Assembly: GCA_003427395.1 (NCBI GenBank)
Contig: BFEA01000296.1
Location: 570,363-596,409, forward strand
Source of the DNA: Chara braunii
Taxonomy: Eukaryota > Streptophyta > Charophyceae > Charales > Characeae
Reading direction: 5' to 3'
DNA: 26,047 bases
Shown here in pieces: positions 17,062 to 26,047 of this stretch (positions are counted from its first letter, which is position 1; each line of letters starts with the position of its first letter). The position numbers and the translations under genes are program-made. The notes beneath the pieces are model-generated. The model was not told where the DNA came from. It did not search any database and saw nothing but the letters and a program-made list of their open reading frames with translations.

Positions 17062-17120
17062 GAAGAAGACGAGGAGAAGAAAAATCTGGGTGAGTGGGAC
17101 TTTGTGCTTAGATTAAATAG

Positions 17121-17159
17121 AGAGATCCAACACGATTTTGTTCAAAAAAAAAAAAAAAA

Positions 17160-17195
<36 letters not shown>

Positions 17196-17213
17196 GATCC
17201 AAGACGATTTTGT
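17121..17213. mobile_element. poly(A)/(GAAA)n insertion with 21-bp target duplication
   Basis: A 21-bp word starting AGAGATCCAA and ending CGATTTTGT occurs at 17,121-17,141 and again at 17,193-17,213 with one mismatch. Between them is only TC, an A run and (GAAA)n. This looks like target-primed insertion of nothing but a tail. Confidence 0.65.
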
Positions 17214-17238
17214 GGTCTGACAACTGAACAGGAAAATG

Positions 17239-17929
17239 TCGGCCTTTCTGGGATTGGTGGAGACATTCGGAAATTCCGGTCCCTGGAAACAGTACCAGAT
17301 GGACAGATCAATTTCTATCAATCGGAACTGCGACTAGGCATGCACCTTTTCTGAAGAAATTTACATATGCGGAAGAGACACTCAGGGGAGCAATACTGTG
17401 GACTCTTTGGACGTTGAGGAACTCAGCAATCAGACGTGGAGAAGGACTGACGCCACCGATGGTTCGAGCAGAGGTTAAACATGGCATCAAACAAGCGATA
17501 CAGGCTGACTGGGAACACTGTGTGCAGCGAAAGGGGTTCACAAGGAAGGCGGTGCAGTATTTTACTACACGTTGGGATGCTTTTGCTGGACTTGCAACAG
17601 TTGATTGTCCCCCGGGACATGCGCCTTGTTTACTTTTTTCGGGTTTTTTCTGTGATTGAGTATACTGTTTTTCTGTGATTGAGTATACTGGGTTGTGGAC
17701 ATGTAGGATTTGTTCCCTTTTTACAAAAGTAGAAGAGATTAAGAGAAGAAGGTTTGTGGCTCTCTGCACAGCCGTGGCATGAGCTTTGCCTGGCCGGAGT
17801 GCCTCGCTCAGCCCAGGGCTGGGGCAAATTTTTGTAAGGGACGCCGGGCCCACTTCCCGGCTTGGATGATTAATGAAGAGTGATCTTCTTCCTAAAAAAA
17901 AAAAAANAAAAAAAAAAAAAAAAAAAAAA
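17239..17929 (+). mobile_element. 5'-truncated LINE (non-LTR retrotransposon) fragment
   Basis: Near-identical 14-bp words TGAACARGAAAATG lie at 17,225-17,238 and 17,930-17,943 (13 of 14), directly before the piece and directly after a 36-base A run (17,894-17,929, one N). The enclosed frame matches the C-terminal end of LINE ORF2. The piece is therefore the 3' end of a LINE cut short on insertion. Confidence 0.6.
17327..17659 (+). pseudogene. LINE ORF2 C-terminal fragment
   Basis: The frame reads TYAEETLRGAILWTLWTLRN and continues to a TGA at 17,657. The Trp-rich W..W..RN phrase is typical of the region after the reverse transcriptase and zf-RVT parts of plant LINE ORF2 proteins. No start codon, RT or endonuclease is present; the rest was lost to 5' truncation. 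Family assignment rests on this phrase and on the poly(A) tail with flanking duplication. Confidence 0.5.
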
Positions 17930-18104
17930 TGAACAAGAAAATGAAGGAAGGGAAGGAGAAAATGTGATGGGTAAACTCACAGCTTGCGCAGCACAGAGCA
18001 CCTTGAAGTCACAGTCAGGGGCAAAACTGCAAAAGAAATGAGGCAGATCAGAGTGAGGGCTTGGATGAGGATTTGGGGGGGTGGGGGGTTAAACTCCAGG
18101 GCAA

Positions 18105-18230
18105 AACCGAAATTTCATGTGTCCGTTCTAAGTTCTAACAACTGAAAAGGAGACTTTGTGAGGATTGAACCGAAATTTCATGTGTCCGTTCTAAGTTCTA
18201 ACAACTGAAAAGGAGACTTTGTGAGGATTG
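18105..18230. repeat. 63-bp tandem duplication spanning the LTR border
   Basis: Two identical 63-bp copies (18,105-18,167 and 18,168-18,230). Each contains 52 bp of flanking DNA plus the first 11 bases of the LTR (TGTGAGGATTG). The second copy runs on into the full LTR. The duplication therefore happened after the insertion, or arose in assembly. Confidence 0.9.
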
Positions 18231-19270
18231 AGCCCTCAAGTAGGGGCCTTGCCATGATGTACATGTTCTGGGCTAAGGCCCCCGCAAGCCTTGTGTCCGC
18301 CCTAAGTGAAGGCGGGCCAGCAAATCAACAAGGGCCCTCTGTGCCAACATTTCACGAAGTGAGGTTCATACAGTTGCAGCACGCCAGTTGGTTGGAGTGC
18401 ACCGAGTCTCGGATTTCAGCAAATGCTGAAATGCCCAGGGCCTCTGAGTTAGTTAGGCCCTGGGCACTCGAACGTGAGGCCGACAATGCATACTGGGTAG
18501 AGAGGCCGAAAATGCCAAAGGGAAATCGGCCCACTATCTGAATCTGGCCACAGGCCTTGATGAAAGAGGCGCAACTGCATTGCCCTGGGGCCCAACTGTA
18601 TCGAGTTGGCTTCAGCCTCTGGGTCCCGGTCACAGGCTGAAGGGAGGCCGCCCCCACGCTGCATTGGCATATAGGCAAGCAGGGCGAGGGAGCAGGGATC
18701 TTGGCCGTTGCGGGCAATGCCGGCACGCTGCGCAAATGCGAGCTGTTGCTGCTGCCGCGCTGCGCTAAGAAGTGGTGCAAGGCAGGCATGCGCTAGGCGG
18801 TAGGGTGCTGCCTGTGCACTGGGCGCTTGGCGGCCATAGCCGGGCTGCAGAGGGCGCAGAGGGGTGAAGGGCGAAGGTGGTTCTTCGGAGGTGAAGGGCG
18901 CTGTGTGGGTAACAAGGGAGAGTGTGGGGAAGAGGACACGTACCTGGTGAAGGTGGAGGTCGGCATTGGTGTTGACATCATCACTCGCTGGTAGTCAAGT
19001 TGTCTGGTTGCTGTTCATTGCTGTAGTTGTAGGATAGGCTGTAGAGTAGATAGGGCGCCTGGCGCCATTCACAAGAGAGAGCTACATTTGGGTTATGCTG
19101 TTGGTGTTGCCCTGTTNNNCNTGGACATTGACTCACGATTCTTCTGTATCATTCTCAATTGGATGGTTACTCGGTTCCATGTGCTATCTGCTTTGGCTTT
19201 GACTACTTGGACTTCAGTGTGATTTTGCATTCTGGATTTCTGTCCTTCGTCCATACTCATGTTCCTTGCA
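18220..19270 (+). repeat. 5' LTR (1,051 bp)
   Basis: It starts TGTGAGGATTGAG, identical to the sequence at 26,009, and ends TTGCA just before the primer-binding site, giving standard TG...CA ends. It contains a perfect 12-bp-arm hairpin (18,432-18,443 and 18,455-18,466, arm TGCCCAGGGCCT) that could fold in the transcript. Four Ns lie near 19,117-19,121. I could not place the transcription start with confidence. Confidence 0.9.
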
Positions 19271-19273
19271 ATT

Positions 19274-19286
19274 TGGTATCAGAGCT
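19274..19286 (+). promoter_or_regulatory. primer-binding site for initiator tRNA-Met
   Basis: TGGTATCAGAGCT, three bases after the LTR end, is the classic plant-type site complementary to the 3' end of initiator methionine tRNA. It primes minus-strand DNA synthesis. Confidence 0.93.
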
Positions 19287-20568
19287 GGTTTGATCGCCAC
19301 TTACCTTCGGCATGCTGGCGTTACACAGACTTGGTGCGTTGATGATGCTTCTTTGCAGTTGGTACTTGTGACGTCAGGCCATTGATAGGTGCACGCCCTG
19401 GGTAGAGAGGGGTGCACCGGGAAGGCTATTACGGCAGTGTATGCCGTGGGATACAGCGAAATGTTTGATTGATGATGAGACCATGCTAATGTGGCATTGG
19501 ACTAAGGTGGCACTGCATTGCGTTGTGGGTGGTACCGAGGTCATGACCGGTCATCAAATGCAACATCAGCTCGATTGGTGAGAAAATCTGTGGTTGGGGG
19601 CAGCTATCTTCAGGTATGTTGATCCCTTACCTTATCTACCTTCTCAATCTCTTCTTACCGTGAGGAAGTGAGTCCAACTTGAGAGTCCTCTCCTTGGTGA
19701 GGTGTCGTGAACGCGCTTCCTTGAGAGACGACAATCTTCCCCGAAGCATCTGGAAGGAGAAAGGGCGGTGCCTCTGAAGGGCCCTGGTCGAAGCACTGGG
19801 TCACGGTCACCATGCCAACCCACAGGGAGTAGTACATGCATGCCATGGCTGCTGTCCTGTTTGGCACTTGCTGCGCTAATAGAAGTTCCTCCGGGTGTGC
19901 CAGCCCATGACAGACGCTTACCAGACCGTCTATAAATATTTCTGGTTGGGAGTTCATTGTGAATCTGGTTGTGATCGTCGTCCTGACTGCGGCGTTAAAG
20001 AATTCCTGAAGCGATGGGGGCGCTCTATAAATTCCTCCTGATCAGCCAGATCACATGGACAGGAAGGCTCGTCGCCGTACGAGGGTAAATAAGAGTGGTT
20101 GGGCTGGCTTGCTTCGTGACAACTTGGGCATAGGGGTGGGCCGATTCACACACGAAGACACTGCTCGCTCAATGATGTTGTTCGGTATGTTGGATTGAGG
20201 AGAAGGGTAGGTTCCAATTGGTGCTCAACTGTTTACACAACCATACCCATCTATCATACATCTGCTACATTGTCTTTCTGTACCTTTGATTAGTTGGTTG
20301 ACGGACTGCTAACCTCGCAGACAGATTAGTGTAGGACTGTTGTATGCTACCATAGCCAGTTCTAACTAATGCTACTGTAAGTGAACCAATCAGGGTGCAT
20401 CTAGACTATGTAGACAATCTGTGTGAATGTTGTAGACATGCCACTTGATTCGGTATAGTAGGGTACTCGTCGGACACCACTATTGTTAGAAAATTAGGTG
20501 CCGGTCAGATATATGTTGTGGTAGGATTCCACTAGGGGATTCTAATGCAGAAACTATCTGCCTAACTA
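19287..20568 (+). other. retrotransposon leader, no gene seen
   Basis: About 1.3 kb separates the primer site from the gag start. Short frames occur on both strands but show no domain. It would hold packaging and translation signals, none of which I can identify from sequence. Confidence 0.6.
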
Positions 20569-22433
20569 ATGAGTTGGTCAGATCCTGTTGATGATAGAGC
20601 TGACAATAGGAGGCTAACACGTGCAGAGGCACTAAGGGTACCACACGTGTTCCAGGCCCTACAACCGGGAGAAGAAAGACGGCTTATAGTCGAATGTAGA
20701 GCCCGTGCTCTAGCAGCAGGACTACAGGAAGCAAATAGAGTAGCAAGAGAGCGGGCAACAGCAGCCAAAGCAACACCGATGGCTAACGGTACCAGCTCTG
20801 CTGCATCATCGTCTGCGTCCTCGTCAGAGACTAATGGGACTAAGTTGGGAATGCCAACGAGTTCCACAAGTTCCTCGGGCACTTCCGGTTCCACAGGTAC
20901 TAGACAGTCTTCTAGTCAAATGGCGGGCTCTCAGTTCAGCTCGTTGACCCCACGTGAGAGGGAGCTCGGAGAGATCCAACAGGTCGAGAGGCTCCGCCAG
21001 CAGTTAGAGGAGGATATGAAGAAAGCAACCGATAGAGAAAGAGAGATAAAAAGTAGAGCGGCCANACTTGATACGTTAGAGGCTGACAAGGCTGCGTTAG
21101 AGGGATTTGACGAAACGGGTTTGTTTGACCCCCTGAAAGTGTTGAAGAACAACATGTTGTCACTGCATGCGCACGTGGACAGCAGGTTGGACTTCATGCA
21201 GAGCACTTTGGACCAGATCCCGGATGCATTGACAAAGCCAGGATTTCGGCCACCAACACAATCGTCGTTGCCGTTAATGGCGATGTTCGGCCCCTTTCCC
21301 GTACAAGTTGGCACCTAGCCAAGTGGTACGTCTGCAGCAGTCTCACAGATTGTTGCATCTTCTTCTTCGGGTTCAGCGGTGATTGCTGCATCACCACAAC
21401 AACCTGTTCAGCAATCTGGACAGCCGCAAGGTCAATGGTATCCCAAGACCCCAATGAAACCACCTCTTGCCTTCTCAAGCGAGAGAAAGGACGAGGAACT
21501 CAACACATGGTTGAGGACAGTCCCGGTTTGGGTGAAGGCCAAAAGGACCTTGCCTGAGGACGAAGTGGTAACTGCGGCGTCTTACCTAGAGGGTAAGGCA
21601 GCCAAATGGTTAGATGGTGTAGTTGCGAAGGCCGGATACGGGAGACGCATGGCAGACTGAGCTAAGTCTTTGACTTTAGACCAATTCATGGAAATGGTAG
21701 AAGCTCGATGACATAATCCACAGGAGGCGCAAAGGGTCACTGATGCCATTAACAAACTGGACCAACGCAAGTTCAAAACAGTTAGGGAGCTTACGACTAC
21801 CGTTGAGAGTCTGATCCTCGTCCCAGGTATCAACTACAGCGACCAGTTCCTGTTAACAACGTTTGTTAGATGTCTCTCTGAGAACATCAGAAACTTACTA
21901 GCCAGTGAGGCACTCACCGAGTACCACTCGTTTGAGACATTGTCTAGGAAAGCCTTAGACTTAGAGCCACGCTAGGCAATGCTCAACCCACCTCAGGGAA
22001 TGACTCAAAGAAGAAGAAGCGTCCTCAGGAATGGAAGAAGAAGGGGGCGAAGTTGATGATGGTGGAGTCTGATGGGACTCAAACAGAGATCGACAAGCTC
22101 TCTGACCTGATGGACTACGCAGAGTATGGCGGCGAGGAGGCAGCTGAGGGTAGCACCCTCGCCGCGGTAGTTAAGACTAAGGCGGCAGGCCGAGGGAAGG
22201 GTCAGCCTAGGGGTTAAGGGAAGGTCGCCTCCAATCAAACCAAACAGGCTGAGTGGATTAAGGCAGGTCTTGATCAAGACGTGTGGCGTGACCGCTGAAT
22301 GCGTGGCGCTTATATCAACTGCGGGGAATACGAACACACGCAGTACAAGTGTCAGAACGCTAAGGTTACGCAAAAGGTTGCTCCAAAGATGGGGGCAACT
22401 TATTCCCAAGCTTCTAGCTCGGGAAACACGTGA
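20569..22433 (+). pseudogene. gag polyprotein, broken
   Basis: Gag forms the virus-like particle and binds the element RNA. The start is the ATG at 20,569. The N-terminal part has a Ser/Thr-rich stretch (residues 75-125) and then a charged coiled-coil-like helix (RERELGEIQQVERLRQQLEE). After a TAG at 21,316 the same frame gives the retrotransposon gag core (PLAFSSERKDEELNTWL, then YLEGKAAKWLDG). More stops lie at 21,658, 21,709 and 21,973, and a frameshift near 22,005-22,016 moves to a Lys-rich part with stops at 22,215 and 22,296. The zinc knuckle at 22,311-22,352 reads Y-x2-C-x4-H-x4-C: the first Cys is Tyr, one G-to-A change from TGT. Confidence 0.85.
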
Positions 22434-23191
22434 TGCCAGTAGAAGTAGTAGTTGTTTCTACTCAAGATGAAGTAGGATAGATACCCTCCCTACTTCATAA
22501 CGAGGCCAAGGCTAATGACCCCTTAGTCACCCCGCAGACACAACTAGTCCAAACTATGCTCTGTACGTTAGATGTGTCTGAAGCCTTAGAGGACTTGGAG
22601 AGTGAGTGGTCAAACAAGGACCCTCACGAGTCTTGGGTGGCGCTAAGGAAAGGTCCTAGAGGGGAACATTTCGTGGTGGAAGTCGATGTAGGAGGCCGCA
22701 AATTTGGTGCCTTCATAGACATAGGCTCCACACGGAATTACATAAGTCGCGACTGTTTGGAAAGGCTGCACCTACAGGACCGGGTACGGCACCTTAGTAG
22801 ACCTGTAACATCTACTTTGGCAAACAAGGAGCGCATGATTGTAACGAACTACATCAAGGACGTAGTATGTACCTTCTCCTATGGAGGAGGTGAGCTTAAC
22901 CATAAAATCTCGTTTTTTGTTAGCGACGACTTGCCATTCGATATGTTGCTAGGCATGTACTACCTCGAAGTTGCTAAGCCCCAGTTCGACTGGGATAAGA
23001 AGGTGCTCAAACACAAGTTGCCCGATGGCCGAACTGTCAGATTGACCAAGTTCAAGGTCAGTAGTATTATAGATACCTATGGCTGCTTGTGCGCATCTGC
23101 GTTCTATAACTATTACAAGCAAAACGAAGAGGAGGGTATGTATCTTGTTTATGTCTCTGAGAAGGGGGAGGCCGTTAAAACACCTCAGAGA
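22434..23191 (+). pseudogene. pol: retropepsin-like aspartic protease
   Basis: This enzyme cuts the Gag-Pol polyprotein. From the ATG at 22,556, GAFIDIGSTRNYIS holds the active-site Asp at residue 55, but the usual DTG/DSG triplet is DIG, which fits ACA to ATA and would probably disable the enzyme. The later DMLLGMYYLEVA segment matches the second conserved strand. Coding-like sequence extends upstream of 22,556 past a TAG at 22,478. The frame ends near 23,191 where one missing base shifts into the RT frame. Confidence 0.85.
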
Positions 23192-23970
23192 TAGAACGCA
23201 TCGTTGCTAAGTTCCCTGATCTATTCGAAGAGCCCACAGGAGTTGTTGAAAGGGAAGTCGTCCACGCTATAAAAATCATTCCAGGGAGTAAGACCCCAAA
23301 GGGAAGGATCTATAGGATGGCCCCCGCCGAGTTAGATGAACTTCGGCGACAACTTAAGGAGCTGATAGAGAAGGGTTGGATTCGGCCTAGTACTTCCCCT
23401 TACGGATCACCCGTTCTATTCGTACCGAAGAAGGGGGGTACGTTGAGGATGTGCATTGATTATAGGGGCCTCAATGCCATCACAGTGAAAAACGCAGAGC
23501 CTCTACCTCGCATAGACGACCTATTGGATAGGGTGCAGGGATGCAAGTACTATACAAAGATAGACTTGAAATCCGGATATCACCAGATCGCAATAAGACT
23601 TGAGGACCAACACAAGACAGCTTTTCAGACTCGTTATGGTCTGTATGAGTTTGTAGTGATGCCTTTTGGTCTTTGTAATGCGCCGGGTACATTCCANCAC
23701 GCTATGAATCGGATCTTCCATGACCATTTAGATAAGTTTGTCGTAGTCTATCTAGACGACATTCTGATCTTTAGTAAATCTGTCGAGGAGCACGCACAAC
23801 ATGTTGAGACAATTCTCTCACTCCTGCGACAGCACAAGTATAAGGTCAACTTAGAGAAGTGCGAGTTTGGCCACACTAAGATATTATACTTGGGTCATGA
23901 AGTATCCGCGGAGGGAATTAGGTCGGAAGACGCGAAGGTGGCTAGTATTCAAGACTGGCCACGACCTTAG
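23191..23970 (+). pseudogene. pol: reverse transcriptase domain
   Basis: The clearest part of the element. From the ATG at 23,317 (internal to Pol) come [44 protein letters not shown] with catalytic Asp 83, [12 protein letters not shown], and VVVYLDDILIF with the YLDD box (Asp 147 and 148). All three catalytic aspartates are present. The upstream part (23,191-23,316) adds the KFPDLFEEP lead-in typical of chromovirus Pol. A TAG at 23,968 interrupts the link to RNase H. One N lies at 23,698. Confidence 0.95.
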
Positions 23971-24721
23971 ACAGTCACTGAGGTCAGGTCATTCTTAGGA
24001 ATGTGCGGCTACTATAGAAACTTCGTTAAGAACTATTCTACAGCCGCCTCTCCTTTGACTGATCTAACTCGACTTGACACACCGTGGGACTGGAGTGATG
24101 AGTGCGAGGGTACTTTCAAGAGATTGAAGCATGCACTCACGAATCATGAAGTTCTCATGGTTCCCGATCCGCAGAAGCCATTCATAGTGACCACTGCCGC
24201 AAGCCAATACGGCATTGGCGCAGTGCTGGCTCAGCAGGATGGGAAAAAGTTGAGACTGATTGAGTACATGAGTAAGACGATGCCATCGAAGAAGTTGGCT
24301 AAGTCCACCTACTAAAGGGAGCTCTATGCTCTCTACAAGGCACTTGTCCATTGGAGACACTTCCTTTCGGGAAGGTTCTTCTATCTGAGGACTGATCATC
24401 AGACCCTCAAATGGATCAAGACTCAACCGGCTCTTTCTGATGCACTCAAGCGATGGATTGAGGTCATAGACCAATATGACTTCAAGCTTGAGTACCTGAA
24501 GGGAGAGTACAACAAGGTTGCAGACGCGCTATCCCGTAGAGCAGACTACCTAGGTGCGCTAGTTTCTGAATTTGGCGTATCTAATGAAGTAACTCAATCA
24601 TTGGTGGGAGCCTATCCGAAAGACCCTGTCACGATGGATATCATCCGCAAACTTTAGGCAAAAGACAAGGCCATGGAAAGTGAGTTTGTGATGGTGGATG
24701 GGCTAATCTATCTTGTACAAC
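23971..24721 (+). pseudogene. pol: RNase H domain and connector
   Basis: RNase H removes the RNA strand after reverse transcription. After the TAG at 23,968 the same frame gives FLGMCGYYRNFVKNYS (end of the RT thumb/connection), then FIVTTAASQYGIGAVLAQ, where the first catalytic Asp of the usual TDAS motif is replaced by Ala. TAA at 24,313 interrupts the STY..RELYAL part; LRTDHQTLKWI keeps a later Asp. The connector before integrase (VADALSRR) is present and has a TAG at 24,655. Confidence 0.9.
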
Positions 24722-25500
24722 TGGGCACTTTGGCTACAAGAAGACGAGTGCTAACTTAGTAGAACGATTTTGGTGGCCCAAAATGTTAGATGACGCAAAG
24801 AAGTATGTTGAGACCTGTCAGGTCTGTCAGCAGGACAAGCCGCGAACTCAAGCACCGCTTGGGTTATTGAAGCCTTTACCTATTCCTGATGGTCCAGGAT
24901 TGAGTGTTTCCATGGATTTCATGGACACTCTTGTGACCAGCAAGACTAATACCAATGCCAGAGACAGCCAGGACATAATACGTCATCAAGTTGTTCAAGG
25001 AGAATTGGGTAAGGGACTTTGGTTTACCAAAGACCATCATTAGTGACTGAGACGTCCGATTCACAAGTGAGCTGTGGAAGAAGACTGCGGAACAGATGGA
25101 CAGTCAACTTCAAATGACTTCAGAGAATCATCCCGAAGCCAACAGACAGGCCGAACAAATGAATAGAGTTGTACAGCACTTGTCGAGGCATTACATCAAG
25201 CCCAACCAGGATGACTGGGATGAGCAGTTACCTCTCATCGCCAGCCTGTACAACAATGCCATACATAGCAGTACTGGCGTTAGTCCTAACCAACTGCACT
25301 TAGAATAGAAGCCTAGATCAGCATTAGACTGCCTCCTACCTGAAAACCGACTTGCTGCAACTCCAGGCACAGTTGAATACGGTGTGCAATATTAGAAATT
25401 GTTGCAAGATGTTGTTGAACATATGAAGAAGGCTCAGCAAGCCATGATCGCTTTTGAGAATCAACATCGCAGACAGTCCACATTTCAGGTAGGGGCACGT
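24722..25500 (+). pseudogene. pol: integrase, with deletions
   Basis: Integrase inserts the DNA copy. GHFGYKKTSANL and CQVCQQDK keep the second His and both Cys of the HHCC zinc domain, but the sequence before GHFG (with the first His) is missing, an apparent deletion at about 24,720. The catalytic core starts with SMDFMDTLV (first Asp). It then loses part of its middle near 24,955-24,985 and shifts frame. The second Asp region is IISD..DVRFTSELW, with a TGA at 25,048, and the third site is in NHPEANRQAEQ. Further TAG stops lie at 25,306 and 25,393. Confidence 0.9.
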
Positions 25501-25971
25501 GTCTGGGTCAAGGCTAGTGAGTTAGGACAGGAATTCAGAATATCTCGCAAACTAATGCCTCTGTACTTTGGTCCCTGGGAAGTCTTGGATGTAGTGGGAG
25601 ATGAAATGGATGGTCCTACGTACGTCATTCGTGTCCCTGGACACCTACGCACTCACCCAGTCTTTCATGCCTCAAAGCTTGCACCTTTCGCTGAGACTGA
25701 TCAATTCCCTTCCAGGAGATCGATGCTGCCCCCAACCATGGATGGACAAGTCGACATCGACGGTATTGTGGATCACAGGGATATGCATGTTCCGAAGCCG
25801 CTGGGTCGAGGAACACCTCCTAAACCCAAGAGGGAGTACCGGATCAGATTCAGGCATCATACGGATCCNAAAGAAGATCGGTGGTTTACCCGGGAGGAAC
25901 TGATGGAAACAGCTCCTCAGGTGGTGGCAGATTATGAACGGAAGCTAAAAGGGAAGGCACCTGCGAAGTAA
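25501..25971 (+). pseudogene. pol C-terminus: integrase tail and chromodomain
   Basis: FGPWEVLDVVGD and RTHPVFHASKLAPF are the usual integrase C-terminal barrel segments. From about 25,750 the frame reads DIDGIVDHRD, then EYRIRFRHHTD, RWFTREELMETAP and VVADYERKL. This has the layout of a chromodomain (strand, strand with aromatic positions, C-terminal helix). In chromoviruses this module steers integration toward heterochromatin marks. The frame ends at the TAA at 25,969. One N lies at 25,869. The fragment is intact in frame, unlike most of Pol. Confidence 0.75.
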
Positions 25972-25995
25972 GCATCTCAGCGGACTTTCGACGCT

Positions 25996-26008
25996 AAGGG
26001 GGATGGAA
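25996..26008 (+). promoter_or_regulatory. polypurine tract
   Basis: AAGGGGGATGGAA, purine except for one T, ends directly at the 3' LTR start. It is the expected primer for plus-strand synthesis. Confidence 0.8.
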
Positions 26009-26047
26009 TGTGAGGATTGAGCCCTCAAGTAGGGGCCTTGCCATGAT
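26009..26047 (+). repeat. 3' LTR, first 39 bp only
   Basis: All 39 bases to the window end are identical to 18,220-18,258. The rest of the LTR lies beyond the window. Confidence 0.95.

Larger units (their letters stand above)
16492..17092. mobile_element. short retroposon with (GAA)n tail and 16-bp target duplication
   Basis: An identical 16-bp word, AAGAAAAATCTGGGTG, occurs at 16,492-16,507 and 17,077-17,092. Inside the left copy lies about 45 bp of unique sequence and then a (GAA)n tract (about 16,553-16,602) that resumes after the embedded MITE (17,062-17,076). The simplest reading is a very short retroposed sequence with a GAA-rich tail, later split by a MITE. Confidence 0.55.
18220..26047 (+). 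mobile_element. Ty3/gypsy chromovirus LTR retrotransposon, decayed, cut by window end
   Basis: The order is LTR, tRNA-Met primer site, leader, gag with zinc knuckle, protease, RT, RNase H, integrase, chromodomain, polypurine tract, LTR. RT-RNaseH-IN order and a C-terminal chromodomain define a Ty3/gypsy chromovirus. With a 1,051-bp LTR the full element would be about 8.8 kb and end about 1 kb beyond the window. It holds at least a dozen in-frame stops, several one-base frameshifts and two deletions in the integrase region, so this copy cannot make its own proteins. The 5 bases before the 5' LTR are GACTT; the matching target copy is outside the window. Confidence 0.93.

Noticed and set aside
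19655-19957. 100-codon minus-strand frame in the retrotransposon leader
   Set aside because: No domain, antisense to the element, and within the normal length of chance frames.

Overview
This is eukaryotic DNA dominated by repeats and mobile elements. The retrotransposon's primer-binding site matches the plant-type initiator-Met-tRNA site, it ends in a chromodomain, and the large left-hand gene has plant-like GT-AG introns. My guess is a green plant-lineage organism, perhaps a charophyte alga such as Chara; I cannot confirm the species. Single Ns scattered through repeat copies suggest collapsed or ambiguous assembly. The window begins with 38 C residues, probably a contig edge.

Layout: (1) 1-5,570 has no convincing gene. 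It holds a 52-bp tandem repeat, a GT-rich tract, a long foldback (1,212-1,496), a GATC-rich stretch, a 17-bp minisatellite, a dimeric higher-order tandem array of alternating 183- and 198-bp units (2,961-4,400), and a tandem duplication of about 0.4 kb. (2) 5,573-12,738 is one very large gene. Its exon 1 (about 1,870 codons) carries a ParB/DGQHR-like domain and then a degenerate DNA N6/N4-methyltransferase-like domain, followed by Gly-rich and Glu-rich low complexity. Three introns whose phases agree connect exon 1 to a Ulp1 (C48) SUMO-protease-like domain that keeps its catalytic His, Asp, Gln and Cys. This copy has two in-frame stops and two one-base frameshifts. (3) 12,739-18,219 is an intergenic graveyard: a decayed array of the left-flank motif, poly(A)-tailed retroposed pieces, a MITE inside a GAA tail, and a 5'-truncated LINE with a target-site duplication. 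(4) 18,220 to the window end is a Ty3/gypsy chromovirus with a 1,051-bp 5' LTR, a PBS, a 1.3-kb leader, gag, protease, RT, RNase H, integrase, chromodomain, polypurine tract and the first 39 bp of the 3' LTR. Its reading frames are broken by many stops, indels and deletions.

The candidate new system is the ParB-like / methyltransferase-like / Ulp1 gene together with a 22-bp GATCC-centred imperfect palindrome. That palindrome recurs in tandem and dispersed form on both sides of the gene, in its first intron, and in frame within its coding sequence. No transposase is visible for it, so whether it is mobile is open.
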